64,000 nt of DNA. Origin: Burkholderiales bacterium LSUCC0115. GTDB lineage: Bacteria; Pseudomonadota; Gammaproteobacteria; Burkholderiales; Burkholderiaceae_A. The stretch is taken from contig WJBW01000001.1 of assembly GCA_009646425.1 (NCBI GenBank), positions 76,143 through 140,142 on the forward strand. Reading direction: 5' to 3'. The position numbers were made by a program, and so were the translations under genes. The notes under the pieces are model-generated. The model saw only the letters and a program-made list of their open reading frames with translations. It was not told where the DNA came from and ran no database searches. Of the stretch, positions 21,619 through 30,007 are shown piece by piece; the first letter of the stretch is position 1, and each line of letters begins with the position of its first letter.

Positions 21619-23156
21619 AGCCGCGCATTGCGGTCATTGGCGGTGGATGGGCGGGGCTCGCTGCGGCCAGCCGTCTTGCGGATCGGCTCGGGCCCGCGGG
21701 AACCGAGCCCACGGCAGAGATCCATCTCTTTGAGGCAGCCCCGGCAATGGGTGGCCGAGCCAAGGGCTTGTTCTGGCAACACCCCAGCGACCCCGCACTG
21801 AAAGCACCCATCGACAATGGCCAGCACCTCATCCTCGGAGCCCACCGTCGCACCCTTGACTGGCTGACTCGCCTGGGCGTCCTTCAGACCCAATGGCAGA
21901 GCAATCCCTTGATCTGGCGGGATCGGCAGGCTGGCCGACAGCTGCAATTGGGCAATGGGCCGCTCTGGAAGTTGGCCATGGCTCAACTCTGGCTGCGGGC
22001 CAAAAGTCGGGCCAAGCGCCAGCACCTGAGCCTGGTCTGGCCCATCGACCTGCTCAGACTGCTCTCTGCCGTTCGCTCGGCGCGCAATCATCGGGCTCAA
22101 CCAGGCCAGCAGCCCGTCGACCAGAGCACGGCGAGGCTGGCCCAGTCCCTTGGCCTGTCTGAGGCCTTCACCCAACGCTTTTATGGGCCGCTGGTCGAAG
22201 CCATTCTCAACACACCAGTCGAGCAGGCAAGCGCATCGGTCTTTCTGACTGTCCTCTCAGATGTGCTCAATCCCAAAGCACCCATGAGTCGGTGTTGGCA
22301 CCCTTTGACCCATCTGGGTCAAGATGCCCTAGACCCCTGGCAGACCTGGTTGACCGACCGCGGCGTTCGACTGCACTGCGGGCAGCGCATCAGGCGGATC
22401 GAGCGGATCGAGCGGATCGAGCCGGCCGCCTCAAAGGCCCAGACCGGCCAACAATGGCTGCTTGAATCCCAGGGATCCCTGACAGACCGGGGCGTCCTAG
22501 ACCAGGCCTTCGATGCGGTACTGGTCTGCTGTGCGCCCTGGCATGCCAAAGACCTGGTCGACCAATCCCCCAATGCCTTCCGGCCTGATGCGCCCGCCGT
22601 TGAGCACCTGCACCGATGCCTTCAGCGAGAACCCCTGGCGATCGCAACCGCCTGGCTCTGGCTGCCGGCTACGATCACTGATCGAGCGCTGTCATGGTCT
22701 GGCCTGAGCACCCACGCCGTCTATCCCCTCTCCCTGCCCTCCTCTCGGCAGGACGTCCGAGCCATCGGACTCTTCCGACCCGCTGGTCCCTGGGGCCGGC
22801 TCGCCAGCCTGAGCTTCAGTGCCCTCCAGAATCCAGACCGCGCTCAGCTCGAGCAAGAGGCCAACGACTTGTTTGTAACCTGGCTGGGGCCCTGGGCGCA
22901 GGATCACCCGAGGCGCTTGGTGATCGAGAAGCAGGCCACCTGGTCGTGTGAGGTTGGGACACACGGCGCAGACCCGCACCAGCCAGCAGACCTGCGTGCA
23001 GGTCCTCCGCTGACCGATGGGGCCTCTGGTGGTCTGTGGCTGGCCAGCGACGCCCATCAGCCGGGGTTGCCGGCGACCATCGAATCAGCGGTGCTGGCCG
23101 GAGAGCGGGCTGCTGACCAGGCCATCGAAGCTTTGACGTCCACTCACAAGCGCTAG
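21603..23156 (+). CDS. hpnE: Hydroxysqualene dehydroxylase HpnE
   Basis: FAD-dependent enzyme that reduces hydroxysqualene to squalene, the last step encoded by hpnCDE. It has 517 residues. The dinucleotide-binding motif IAVIGGGWAGLAAASRLAD is at residues 9-27, and the amine-oxidase-type GRAKGLFW follows near 58. The C-terminal FAD-contacting region reads GLWLASDAHQPGLPATIESAVLAG. The start ATG 21603 lies inside the end of hpnD. An in-frame 9-base tandem repeat encodes Arg-Ile-Glu copies near residue 265. The usual next gene, squalene-hopene cyclase, is not here; radA follows on the other strand after 17 bases. Confidence 0.93.
   Translation: MAASLKPRIAVIGGGWAGLAAASRLADRLGPAGTEPTAEIHLFEAAPAMGGRAKGLFWQHPSDPALKAPIDNGQHLILGAHRRTLDWLTRLGVLQTQWQSNPLIWRDRQAGRQLQLGNGPLWKLAMAQLWLRAKSRAKRQHLSLVWPIDLLRLLSAVRSARNHRAQPGQQPVDQSTARLAQSLGLSEAFTQRFYGPLVEAILNTPVEQASASVFLTVLSDVLNPKAPMSRCWHPLTHLGQDALDPWQTWLTDRGVRLHCGQRIRRIERIERIEPAASKAQTGQQWLLESQGSLTDRGVLDQAFDAVLVCCAPWHAKDLVDQSPNAFRPDAPAVEHLHRCLQREPLAIATAWLWLPATITDRALSWSGLSTHAVYPLSLPSSRQDVRAIGLFRPAGPWGRLASLSFSALQNPDRAQLEQEANDLFVTWLGPWAQDHPRRLVIEKQATWSCEVGTHGADPHQPADLRAGPPLTDGASGGLWLASDAHQPGLPATIESAVLAGERAADQAIEALTSTHKR
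22395..22421 (+). repeat. hpnE: Three tandem copies of a 9-base unit inside hpnE
   Basis: CGGATCGAG is repeated three times without a mismatch, encoding Arg-Ile-Glu units, with partial copies on either side. Because the unit is a multiple of three, slippage would change the protein length without a frameshift. Confidence 0.95.
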
Positions 23157-23173
23157 ACGTCAGCGGCAGGTGG

Positions 23174-24580
23174 CTAGCGCTCAAACAGGCAGTCGAGTGC
23201 CTGCGACAGGCTCTTCACTGGAATGACGTCCAGGCCCTCGATGGGCTTTTTGGGGGCATTGGCAGCTGGTACAACCGCTCTGGAAAACCCAAGTCGCGCG
23301 GCCTCACGGAGTCTCTCCTGACCCCGAACCGACGGCCTGACTTCACCGGCCAGACCCACCTCACCAAAGACCACCAAGCCGACCGGCAAGGGGCGGTTGC
23401 GCATGGAAGACACCACCGCCGCCAACAGCGCCAAGTCAGAAGCCGTCTCGGTCACGCGCACCCCACCCACCGCGTTCAGGTAGACATCTTGGTCAAAGCA
23501 GGCCAGCCCAGCATGGCGGTGCATGACCGCCAGCAGCATGGCCAAGCGCTGAGGATCCAGGCCCACACAGAGTCGACGAGGATTGGGCACGCGGGAGGTG
23601 TCGACCAAGGCCTGGACCTCGACCAACAGGGGACGAGAGCCCTCTTGGGTGACCAAGACGCAGGAGCCTGGGACCGGTGCGCCACCGTCCTCGCTGCCCT
23701 GATAGCGGGACGACAGAAACAAGGCCGATGGATTGCTGACCGCCTTGAGCCCCTTGTCGGTCATCCCAAACACACCGAGTTCATTGACCGTGCCAAACCG
23801 GTTCTTGATCGCCCGAACCACTCGGAAACTGGCCTGGGGATCGCCTTCGAAATACAAGACGGCATCGACCATGTGCTCGAGCACACGTGGACCAGCCAGG
23901 GCGCCCTCCTTGGTGACGTGCCCGACCAGAAAGAGGCCCACGCCATTGGACTTAGCCCACCGCGTGAGGGCCGCAGCAGTCTCCCGGACCTGGCTCACTG
24001 AACCCGGCGCGCTGCCGATCTCCTCTGAAAACATTGTCTGGATGGAGTCGATGACCACCATGCGCGGCTTGGCTGAAGCGAGCGTGGCGAGAATCGTCTC
24101 AACCTGGGTCTCGGCCAGAATCTGAATACGATCGAGTGCGACGGCATCCAGCCCCAGGCGCTGGGCTCGAAGGGCGACCTGACTCACCGATTCTTCACCG
24201 GTCACATAGATCACACCACTCTCCGGTGAGAGCCGGACTTGCTGGGCCAGCGCCTGCAAGAGCAAGGTGGATTTGCCAATGCCTGGATCACCACCCAACA
24301 AGACCACGCCACCTGGGACCAGGCCACCGCCCAACACCCGGTCGAATTCGTCTAGTCCCATGGACCAGCGTGGCTGCTCCTCCACGGCCACACTGGCCAG
24401 ACTCTGAACCGCTGCGGCCTGACCCGAAAACCCACCAGAGGACTTTCGCCCCGTCGAGACTGCAACCGCCTTGCCCTGTGAGAGCGAATTCCAGCTGCCA
24501 CAGCCATCACACTGGCCTTGCCATTTGGCATGGGCCTGTCCACAGGCTGAGCAGACAAAAACGGCTTTTTCTTTGGCCAT
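23174..24580 (-). CDS. radA: DNA repair protein RadA
   Basis: RecA-like ATPase that promotes branch migration during recombination. It has 468 residues. An N-terminal zinc finger (CSACGQ...CDGCGSWNS, about 10-33) precedes Walker A GGDPGIGKSTLLLQ (about 97-110). The RadA-specific KNRFGTVNELGVF and a C-terminal Lon-protease-like domain (about 290-460) follow. ATG 24580 shares one base with the alr stop, so it is the second gene of an alr-radA unit. Confidence 0.97.
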   Translation of the reverse strand: MAKEKAVFVCSACGQAHAKWQGQCDGCGSWNSLSQGKAVAVSTGRKSSGGFSGQAAAVQSLASVAVEEQPRWSMGLDEFDRVLGGGLVPGGVVLLGGDPGIGKSTLLLQALAQQVRLSPESGVIYVTGEESVSQVALRAQRLGLDAVALDRIQILAETQVETILATLASAKPRMVVIDSIQTMFSEEIGSAPGSVSQVRETAAALTRWAKSNGVGLFLVGHVTKEGALAGPRVLEHMVDAVLYFEGDPQASFRVVRAIKNRFGTVNELGVFGMTDKGLKAVSNPSALFLSSRYQGSEDGGAPVPGSCVLVTQEGSRPLLVEVQALVDTSRVPNPRRLCVGLDPQRLAMLLAVMHRHAGLACFDQDVYLNAVGGVRVTETASDLALLAAVVSSMRNRPLPVGLVVFGEVGLAGEVRPSVRGQERLREAARLGFSRAVVPAANAPKKPIEGLDVIPVKSLSQALDCLFER

Positions 24581-25710
24581 CAGTCCTCATCCCCCAGGTG
24601 CGGCTCCAGACGTCTGGCCACACGGGATGTCACACCGGTGAGCAGTTCATACGCATTGGTGCCACAGCCCTGCGCAACCTCGTCGATGGACAGACCGCGA
24701 CCCCAGAGCGTCACAGGGCTGCCAACCTTGGCCTGCGGACAGGCCGACAGGTCAACGGTGATCATGTCCATGGAGACCTGCCCCACCAGTGGGCATCGAA
24801 CGCCGTCCACGAGCACGGGCGTGCCATCGGGGGCCTGGCGCATGTAGCCGTCGGCGTAGCCCATGGCCACCACACCGATGCGCATCTCGGTCTTCGCCTG
24901 GTAGCGACCACCGTAACCAACGCGCTCGCCGGACGGCACGGACTGCACAGCAATCAGGCGGCTCGAGAGTGTGGCGGCAGGCTCCAAAGACCAAGACGAC
25001 GCACCCGACATCTGCGGCGCAGGCGAGCCACCGTAGAGCATGATCCCGGGGCGCACCCAGTCAGCATGGGCGTCTGGATGCAGCAAGACGGCAGCCGAAT
25101 TCGCCAGGCTCAGGCATTCACCGGCCTGGTGACTGATCACCTGCATCAAGGCGTGCCAGTGGGTCATCGAGGTCTGGATCCCATCGGGCTGATCCGCACA
25201 GGCAAAGTGGGTCATCCAGCCACGACGGCCGGCTGCGACCAAAGCACGCAGACTCGCCACCGGCTCCATGAGCGCCTGCCGCTGGCTCGGTGTCGTGGCC
25301 GAGAACCCCAGCCGATGCATGCCAGTATTGAACTTCATCCACAGGCGACTGGTCTGGCGGGCCAATAGGCTCTGGTGGCCTGTGAGCCATCCCAGTTGAT
25401 CAGCCTGGTGAACCACCAGATCGCAGTCGATCTCGAGGGCGTCTCGGGTCTCAGCATTGGAGAAAGCACCCTCGAGCAGCAGAATGGGGCCAGCCCAGCC
25501 AGCATCTCGCAGGGTCTGGGCCTCTGCGAGCTCTAAGACCGCCATGCCCTGCGCCTTGGCAAACCCGCGCAGACAGGAATCCAAACCAAGACCGTAGCCC
25601 CGAGCCTTACAGACAGCCCAGATCGAAGACCCTCCCACCCGGTCCCGCACCTGCTGCAGGTTGTGGGCCAGGGCACTCTCGTGGATGGTCAACAGGGCCG
25701 GTCTCGACAT
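24580..25710 (-). CDS. alr: Alanine racemase
   Basis: PLP enzyme that makes D-alanine for peptidoglycan. It has 376 residues from ATG 25710; the frame is open 20 codons upstream, but the conserved fold starts ALLTIHESALAHNL. The PLP lysine is in AVCKARGYGLGLD, where most alanine racemases have Lys-Ala-(Asp/Asn)-Ala-Tyr-Gly-His-Gly; the Lys and Tyr-Gly are kept but the His is Leu. The second catalytic Tyr is in GERVGYGGRYQ, followed by GVVAMGYADGY. It is divergent from lplT. Confidence 0.93.
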   Translation of the reverse strand: MSRPALLTIHESALAHNLQQVRDRVGGSSIWAVCKARGYGLGLDSCLRGFAKAQGMAVLELAEAQTLRDAGWAGPILLLEGAFSNAETRDALEIDCDLVVHQADQLGWLTGHQSLLARQTSRLWMKFNTGMHRLGFSATTPSQRQALMEPVASLRALVAAGRRGWMTHFACADQPDGIQTSMTHWHALMQVISHQAGECLSLANSAAVLLHPDAHADWVRPGIMLYGGSPAPQMSGASSWSLEPAATLSSRLIAVQSVPSGERVGYGGRYQAKTEMRIGVVAMGYADGYMRQAPDGTPVLVDGVRCPLVGQVSMDMITVDLSACPQAKVGSPVTLWGRGLSIDEVAQGCGTNAYELLTGVTSRVARRLEPHLGDED

Positions 25711-25768
25711 GCACCTGATTGTAGGCTGTTCGTGTTCTAATCCAGCAGACTCGAAACAAAGGCTCGTC

Positions 25769-27064
25769 ATGAAGCGCGGTTTCTACACGATTATGTCGGC
25801 GCAGTTCCTCTCGTCACTGGCTGACAACGCCCTGCTGATTGCCGCCATTGCCCTGCTGATCGATCTGTCTGCCCCCGAGTGGATGCGTCCGCTTCTCAAG
25901 CTGTTCTTCACCATCTCCTATGTGGTCTTGGCCCCGTTTGTTGGCGCCTTTGCCGATGCCATGCCCAAGGGCAAGGTCATGCTGATCACCAACACCATCA
26001 AGATTGTTGGCTGTGGCCTGCTCTTCTTCCACATCCATCCACTGCTGGCCTACGCCGTGGTGGGACTCGGCGCTGCTGCCTACTCCCCCGCCAAATACGG
26101 CATCCTGACCGAGCTGCTCCCGCCTGAAAAACTGGTCGCGGCCAATGGCTGGATCGAGGGCACCACCGTGGGCTCGATTATCTTGGGAACCATGCTGGGC
26201 GGCGCACTGATCTCACCCAGCATCTCTGGGGTGCTGCTGAGCCTTGACTTCCCAGGTCTGGACACTGGTATTGATACAGCGGCCGAGTCGGCCATTGCGG
26301 TGATCGCCTTCATCTACCTGCTGGCGGCCGCCTTTAATGCGGGCATCCCTGATACCGGGGCACGCTATGCCAAGCAGTCGATTCACCCCATTGAACTCAT
26401 CAAAGCCTTTTGGCACTGCAACCAAACCCTGTGGGGGGACAAGCTGGGACAGATCTCCCTGGCCGTGACCACCCTCTTCTGGGGCGCAGGCGCCACCTTG
26501 CAGTTCATTGTGCTCAAGTGGGCCGAAGTGCAATTGGGCATGTCGCTGGACAAGGCCGCCATTCTTCAGGGCATTGTGGCCGTGGGCATTGCGGGCGGTG
26601 CCGTCGCGGCCGCGCGATTCGTCAGCCTAAAGGGCTCGTGCCGTGTGCTGGTCTTGGGCGTCTTGATGGGCCTGACCGTGCCCTTGATGACCTTGGTCAC
26701 CCAGCTGGATGCCGCGATCCCACTCTTGGTCTTGGTCGGCATTCTGGCTGGTTTTTTTGTGGTGCCCATGAACGCCTTGCTGCAACACCGTGGTCATGTG
26801 CTGCTGTCGGCGGGACACTCGATTGCCGTTCAGAACTTCAACGAGAACCTCAACGTCTTGGTCATGCTGGGGCTCTATGCCCTCTTGATTCACCTGGACA
26901 TGCATGTCAATGCAGTGATTATTCTGTTCGGTGGGTTCGTGGCCCTGACCATGGCCTTGGTCATGGTTCGATACCGCTACAACCAGCGGCACCATGACCT
27001 TCAGAGTCTGATCGGGCAGGAAAAGTCGGGACACGGCGCAGCGCATCCGACGCCCGGCCACTGA
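25769..27064 (+). CDS. lplT: Lysophospholipid transporter LplT-like MFS protein
   Basis: Inner-membrane major-facilitator protein that flips lysophospholipids inward for re-acylation. From ATG 25769 it has 431 residues with about 10-12 hydrophobic segments. The N-terminus MKRGFYTIMSAQFLSSLADNA and the loop SPAKYGILTELLPPEKLVAANGWIEG are characteristic of LplT. In E. coli lplT lies next to aas, the acyltransferase; no aas is seen here. The last 20 residues are polar. The frame is open further upstream, across the alr start, but the conserved N-terminus fixes this ATG. Confidence 0.92.
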   Translation: MKRGFYTIMSAQFLSSLADNALLIAAIALLIDLSAPEWMRPLLKLFFTISYVVLAPFVGAFADAMPKGKVMLITNTIKIVGCGLLFFHIHPLLAYAVVGLGAAAYSPAKYGILTELLPPEKLVAANGWIEGTTVGSIILGTMLGGALISPSISGVLLSLDFPGLDTGIDTAAESAIAVIAFIYLLAAAFNAGIPDTGARYAKQSIHPIELIKAFWHCNQTLWGDKLGQISLAVTTLFWGAGATLQFIVLKWAEVQLGMSLDKAAILQGIVAVGIAGGAVAAARFVSLKGSCRVLVLGVLMGLTVPLMTLVTQLDAAIPLLVLVGILAGFFVVPMNALLQHRGHVLLSAGHSIAVQNFNENLNVLVMLGLYALLIHLDMHVNAVIILFGGFVALTMALVMVRYRYNQRHHDLQSLIGQEKSGHGAAHPTPGH

Positions 27065-27090
27065 GTGGGCCTCAGCCCGTCTAGCCCGAC

Positions 27091-27462
27091 TTAGCTGACT
27101 TGCCGGAGTTGCGCGCGCAGGCTCAGCAAGCTCTCACAGAGACGGCGTTTGCCAGCCACTGTTAAGACCTCGGCCGACTCGAATCGCAGTTCAGCCCCAG
27201 GCTCAATCCTCAGGGTCTGGTCCGATGAGGTCCGAAGCACCAGCTGACCATCGGCCTGAACTGACAACAACCAAGCAATCGCAGAAGCAAACACCGCGTG
27301 GGACGGCCCGAGGCCAGACTGACCGGCCACCAACTGCTGCCGCTCTGAGTCGATGGTAATGTCACTGGGCAGGTGAATGACCCATTGGGCCCTGTCAGCC
27401 GCCCCCCCCTGAAACCGCCAACGCTCTTGAAGACCAAAGAGGGCCAATGCCTCAGGCCGCAT
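27091..27462 (-). CDS. Small unknown protein downstream of tsaB-rimI; possible DNA polymerase III psi (HolD) analogue
   Basis: I do not recognise this 123-residue protein with certainty. It overlaps the end of the tsaB-rimI gene by 11 bases, so it is translated with it. It starts MRPEALALFGLQERWRF, has an IHLPSDI strand near residue 30, a hydrophobic helix SAIAWLLSV (about 62-70), an Arg/Asp-rich middle, and a C-terminal helix rich in Leu and Arg. In E. coli the small subunit psi (HolD, 137 residues) is encoded next to rimI. Its layout (LQQLGITQWSLRR; IAIAIPAHV; C-terminal Leu-rich helix) looks similar by eye. The resemblance is weak and the function is open. Confidence 0.7.
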   Translation of the reverse strand: MRPEALALFGLQERWRFQGGAADRAQWVIHLPSDITIDSERQQLVAGQSGLGPSHAVFASAIAWLLSVQADGQLVLRTSSDQTLRIEPGAELRFESAEVLTVAGKRRLCESLLSLRAQLRQVS

Positions 27463-28618
27463 GACTGGCCCCTGCCACAGTGCTCAATGGTTTGTTCATC
27501 AGCAGCGCATCCTCGCGTCCGTTCGGTCCACTGGGATAGTAACCCTTGCGAAGTCCAGTCTGGACAAACCCATTTCGTTGATACAGCCGGATGGCCTTGG
27601 GGTTGCTGGGTCGCACCTCGAGCAAGACCTGCTGAAGGCCATCAACCACCAACTGAGCCATCCAGGTCTTGAGCAGGTGTTGGCCCAACCCCCGCGACTG
27701 GCGCGCCGGCGCAATGGTGAAATTCAGCAGATGAGCCTCGTCTAAGACCCGCATCCAGACCAGGTAGCCTACCATCACCCCTTGGTCCACCAACTTCAAG
27801 CCGTGATAACCGCTGGCCAGGGCATCCCGAAAATTGCCGCTGGTCCAAGGATAGGGATAGGCCTGCTGCTCGATCACCATCACCGAGGCCAGATCCTCCA
27901 GTCGCAACGGCAAGAGCGTTGTTGATTTGCTCAGTCGACGCTCCTCAATGGTCTGGGCCACCTTCTGACGGACGTAGAGTGGCTGCACGCGATCCGCAGA
28001 GAGCCAGTCCACTGAGGATTTGCGAAGGGCCGTGGCCAAGACAGCCCCAGCGGCATTCTGATCTGCAGGCACCGCGACAGGCGCCTGGGCCCCGGGCGTC
28101 AACCAGATGGGGGCCGCAGAAGACAAATCACGGGCCGGCAAGGCCTGACCGGCCATCACCACCGTGGGTGCATCGATGAGCGCAGTATGACCGTCTGCAT
28201 CGACCCTGAGCGTGGCTCGATACCATTCACCAAGGCGAGCATCGACGTCGATCACATAGGTCTGCGGGGCCACCCGGTCCTGGGGCGACAGGCCGAGCCA
28301 GTGCGCAAAAGCCATGGCCTCAAAACCAGAGACACAGGCCACCGGAATGTTGAGTCCTCGGGCCAGACCTTGTGCCAGGCCAGCCGCGACGCGAAGACCC
28401 GTAAAAGAGCCTGGCCCGTGACAGAGCACCAGGCCCGTCAGATCAGACCAGTCTCGCTGGGCCTGGGACAGCAACGCCTTGGACAAGGCCATGAGGTCCG
28501 CGGCCTGGGCTCGGGGCGAGTCACTCGACTGCGACAAGACGCGGCCGTCAGGCAGCCGGAGACAGGCACTCGCGCCATCCTGGCTGCAATCCAGACTGAG
28601 ACAGACCTCAAAGCTCAC
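27452..28618 (-). CDS. tsaB-rimI: Fused TsaB (t6A synthesis) - RimI (ribosomal S18 alanine N-acetyltransferase)
   Basis: A two-domain protein of 388 residues from GTG 28618; the frame runs 75 codons further upstream but that part has unlike composition and overlaps ispF. Residues 1-225 are TsaB, the partner of TsaD in N6-threonylcarbamoyladenosine formation, with CHGPGSFTGLRVAAGLAQGL. Residues about 237-388 are a GNAT acetyltransferase with IAPARQSRGLGQHLL (acetyl-CoA site) and RPSNPKAIRLYQRNGF, typical of RimI. The two are separate but adjacent genes in many bacteria, and the fusion is known in Burkholderiales. It lies 40 bases after ispDF. Confidence 0.93.
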   Translation of the reverse strand: MSFEVCLSLDCSQDGASACLRLPDGRVLSQSSDSPRAQAADLMALSKALLSQAQRDWSDLTGLVLCHGPGSFTGLRVAAGLAQGLARGLNIPVACVSGFEAMAFAHWLGLSPQDRVAPQTYVIDVDARLGEWYRATLRVDADGHTALIDAPTVVMAGQALPARDLSSAAPIWLTPGAQAPVAVPADQNAAGAVLATALRKSSVDWLSADRVQPLYVRQKVAQTIEERRLSKSTTLLPLRLEDLASVMVIEQQAYPYPWTSGNFRDALASGYHGLKLVDQGVMVGYLVWMRVLDEAHLLNFTIAPARQSRGLGQHLLKTWMAQLVVDGLQQVLLEVRPSNPKAIRLYQRNGFVQTGLRKGYYPSGPNGREDALLMNKPLSTVAGASHAA

Positions 28619-28658
28619 GGCTGCTTCGCCCCTGCTGACAATCGAGGACGACCGCTGA

Positions 28659-29990
28659 CTACAGCGCCGAGAGCAGGACCACCGCCTGGGCGGCGATGCC
28701 CTCGCCGCGTCCTGTGAAGCCCAGCTTCTCTGTGGTCGTGGCCTTGACATTGACCAGGCGCGTCTGGGTGTCGGCCCGCACGTTGTCCACCATGCTGGGG
28801 ATGTGAGGCGCCATTTTGGGGGCCTGGGCAATGATGGTGGCATCGACCTGGGTCACGCCAAATCCTTCTTGTCTGGCCAGAGCCACCACATGGCGCAGCA
28901 AGGCTCGGCTGTCGGCCCCCGCATAAGCCGCGTCGGTATCCGGAAAGTGTTGACCAATGTCACCGAGTCCAACGGCTCCCAGAATGGCGTCACTCACCGC
29001 ATGCAGCAGGACATCGGCATCCGAATGCCCCACCAGCCCCAGGTGGTAGGGCACCTCAACGCCGCCCATCACCAGGCGACGGCCTTCTCCCAAGGCATGT
29101 ACATCAAAGCCTTGGCCAATTCGAATACTGCTCATGCGACGTCCTTTTCTGGTCTGCCATCCTTGCAGGTCATCTGCAAAGGTTATCTTGTTGTTGGCCT
29201 CGTCACCCAGGATCAGCAAGGGTGCACATCCGGCCTGCTCCATGGCACTGGCTTCGTCGGTCACCTGATGGGCCGCCTGCAGCGCCGAGAGCAGTTCACC
29301 CAGGCGAAACATCTGCGGGGTCTGGGCCGCCCAAAGATTGGTGCGGTCCACCGTCTCCCCCACCGAGGGAACCGGCTCACCAGGCCTTGAGCCCGACATC
29401 GAACCGGCGCGGGTTCGTTTGATCGTATCGGCAATTGGCAGGGCGAGCAGGCCACCCTGATCCTCGGCCAGACAAGTCTTGACCAGTCTCGACAGACTGG
29501 CCCAGGTCAATCCTGGCCGGGCTGCATCATGGACCAAGACCCAGTCCCGCTCGGCCTGCACGCCACAGGCCTGCAGAATCAGTTGTAGGCCAGCTGTCAC
29601 CGATGCCTGCCGCGTCTGGCCACCCACTGGCATAGCCATCACCGCCAACGAGCCGTCATCACCGATCTGACCAGCCAGGTCCAGCGACTCCCAATGCACA
29701 TCACTGGGATCAACCACCACCACGGCCGCCGCGGTGACGAAGTCCGCCTGGCGGGCGAGTTCAGAGAACGCCAGCACACTGTGGGCCAGCATGCACCGGT
29801 CATCGAGCATCAGATATTGCTTTGGCTTGGGTCCGCCCATCCTTTGGCCAGAGCCAGCCGCCGGCATCACCACCCACAGCACGGGCCGCTCGCCGTCTGG
29901 CCGTTGATCCATGGCGCGTCGTCGGCAGTCTCGCAGCAGGGCCTGCTGTTCGGCCTGGGAGTGGACTGGTTTTTCGGTGATCACTGACAT
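28659..29990 (-). CDS. ispDF: Fused IspD-IspF, two steps of the MEP isoprenoid pathway
   Basis: A bifunctional protein of 443 residues. Residues about 38-275 are IspD (MEP cytidylyltransferase) with [26 protein letters not shown] and KITFADD. Residues 286-443 are IspF (MECDP synthase) with [28 protein letters not shown] and [18 protein letters not shown]. IspF begins at an in-frame Met (codon at 29133-29135) preceded by AAGGA six bases before it, so a separate IspF could also be made. ATG 29990 is the longest start, 17 bases from divergent mfd; an in-frame ATG at 29912 would give a more usual IspD N-terminus. The product feeds the hpnCDE squalene route among others. Confidence 0.94.
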   Translation of the reverse strand: MSVITEKPVHSQAEQQALLRDCRRRAMDQRPDGERPVLWVVMPAAGSGQRMGGPKPKQYLMLDDRCMLAHSVLAFSELARQADFVTAAAVVVVDPSDVHWESLDLAGQIGDDGSLAVMAMPVGGQTRQASVTAGLQLILQACGVQAERDWVLVHDAARPGLTWASLSRLVKTCLAEDQGGLLALPIADTIKRTRAGSMSGSRPGEPVPSVGETVDRTNLWAAQTPQMFRLGELLSALQAAHQVTDEASAMEQAGCAPLLILGDEANNKITFADDLQGWQTRKGRRMSSIRIGQGFDVHALGEGRRLVMGGVEVPYHLGLVGHSDADVLLHAVSDAILGAVGLGDIGQHFPDTDAAYAGADSRALLRHVVALARQEGFGVTQVDATIIAQAPKMAPHIPSMVDNVRADTQTRLVNVKATTTEKLGFTGRGEGIAAQAVVLLSAL

Positions 29991-30007
29991 ACCCCTAAAA
30001 TTAACAG

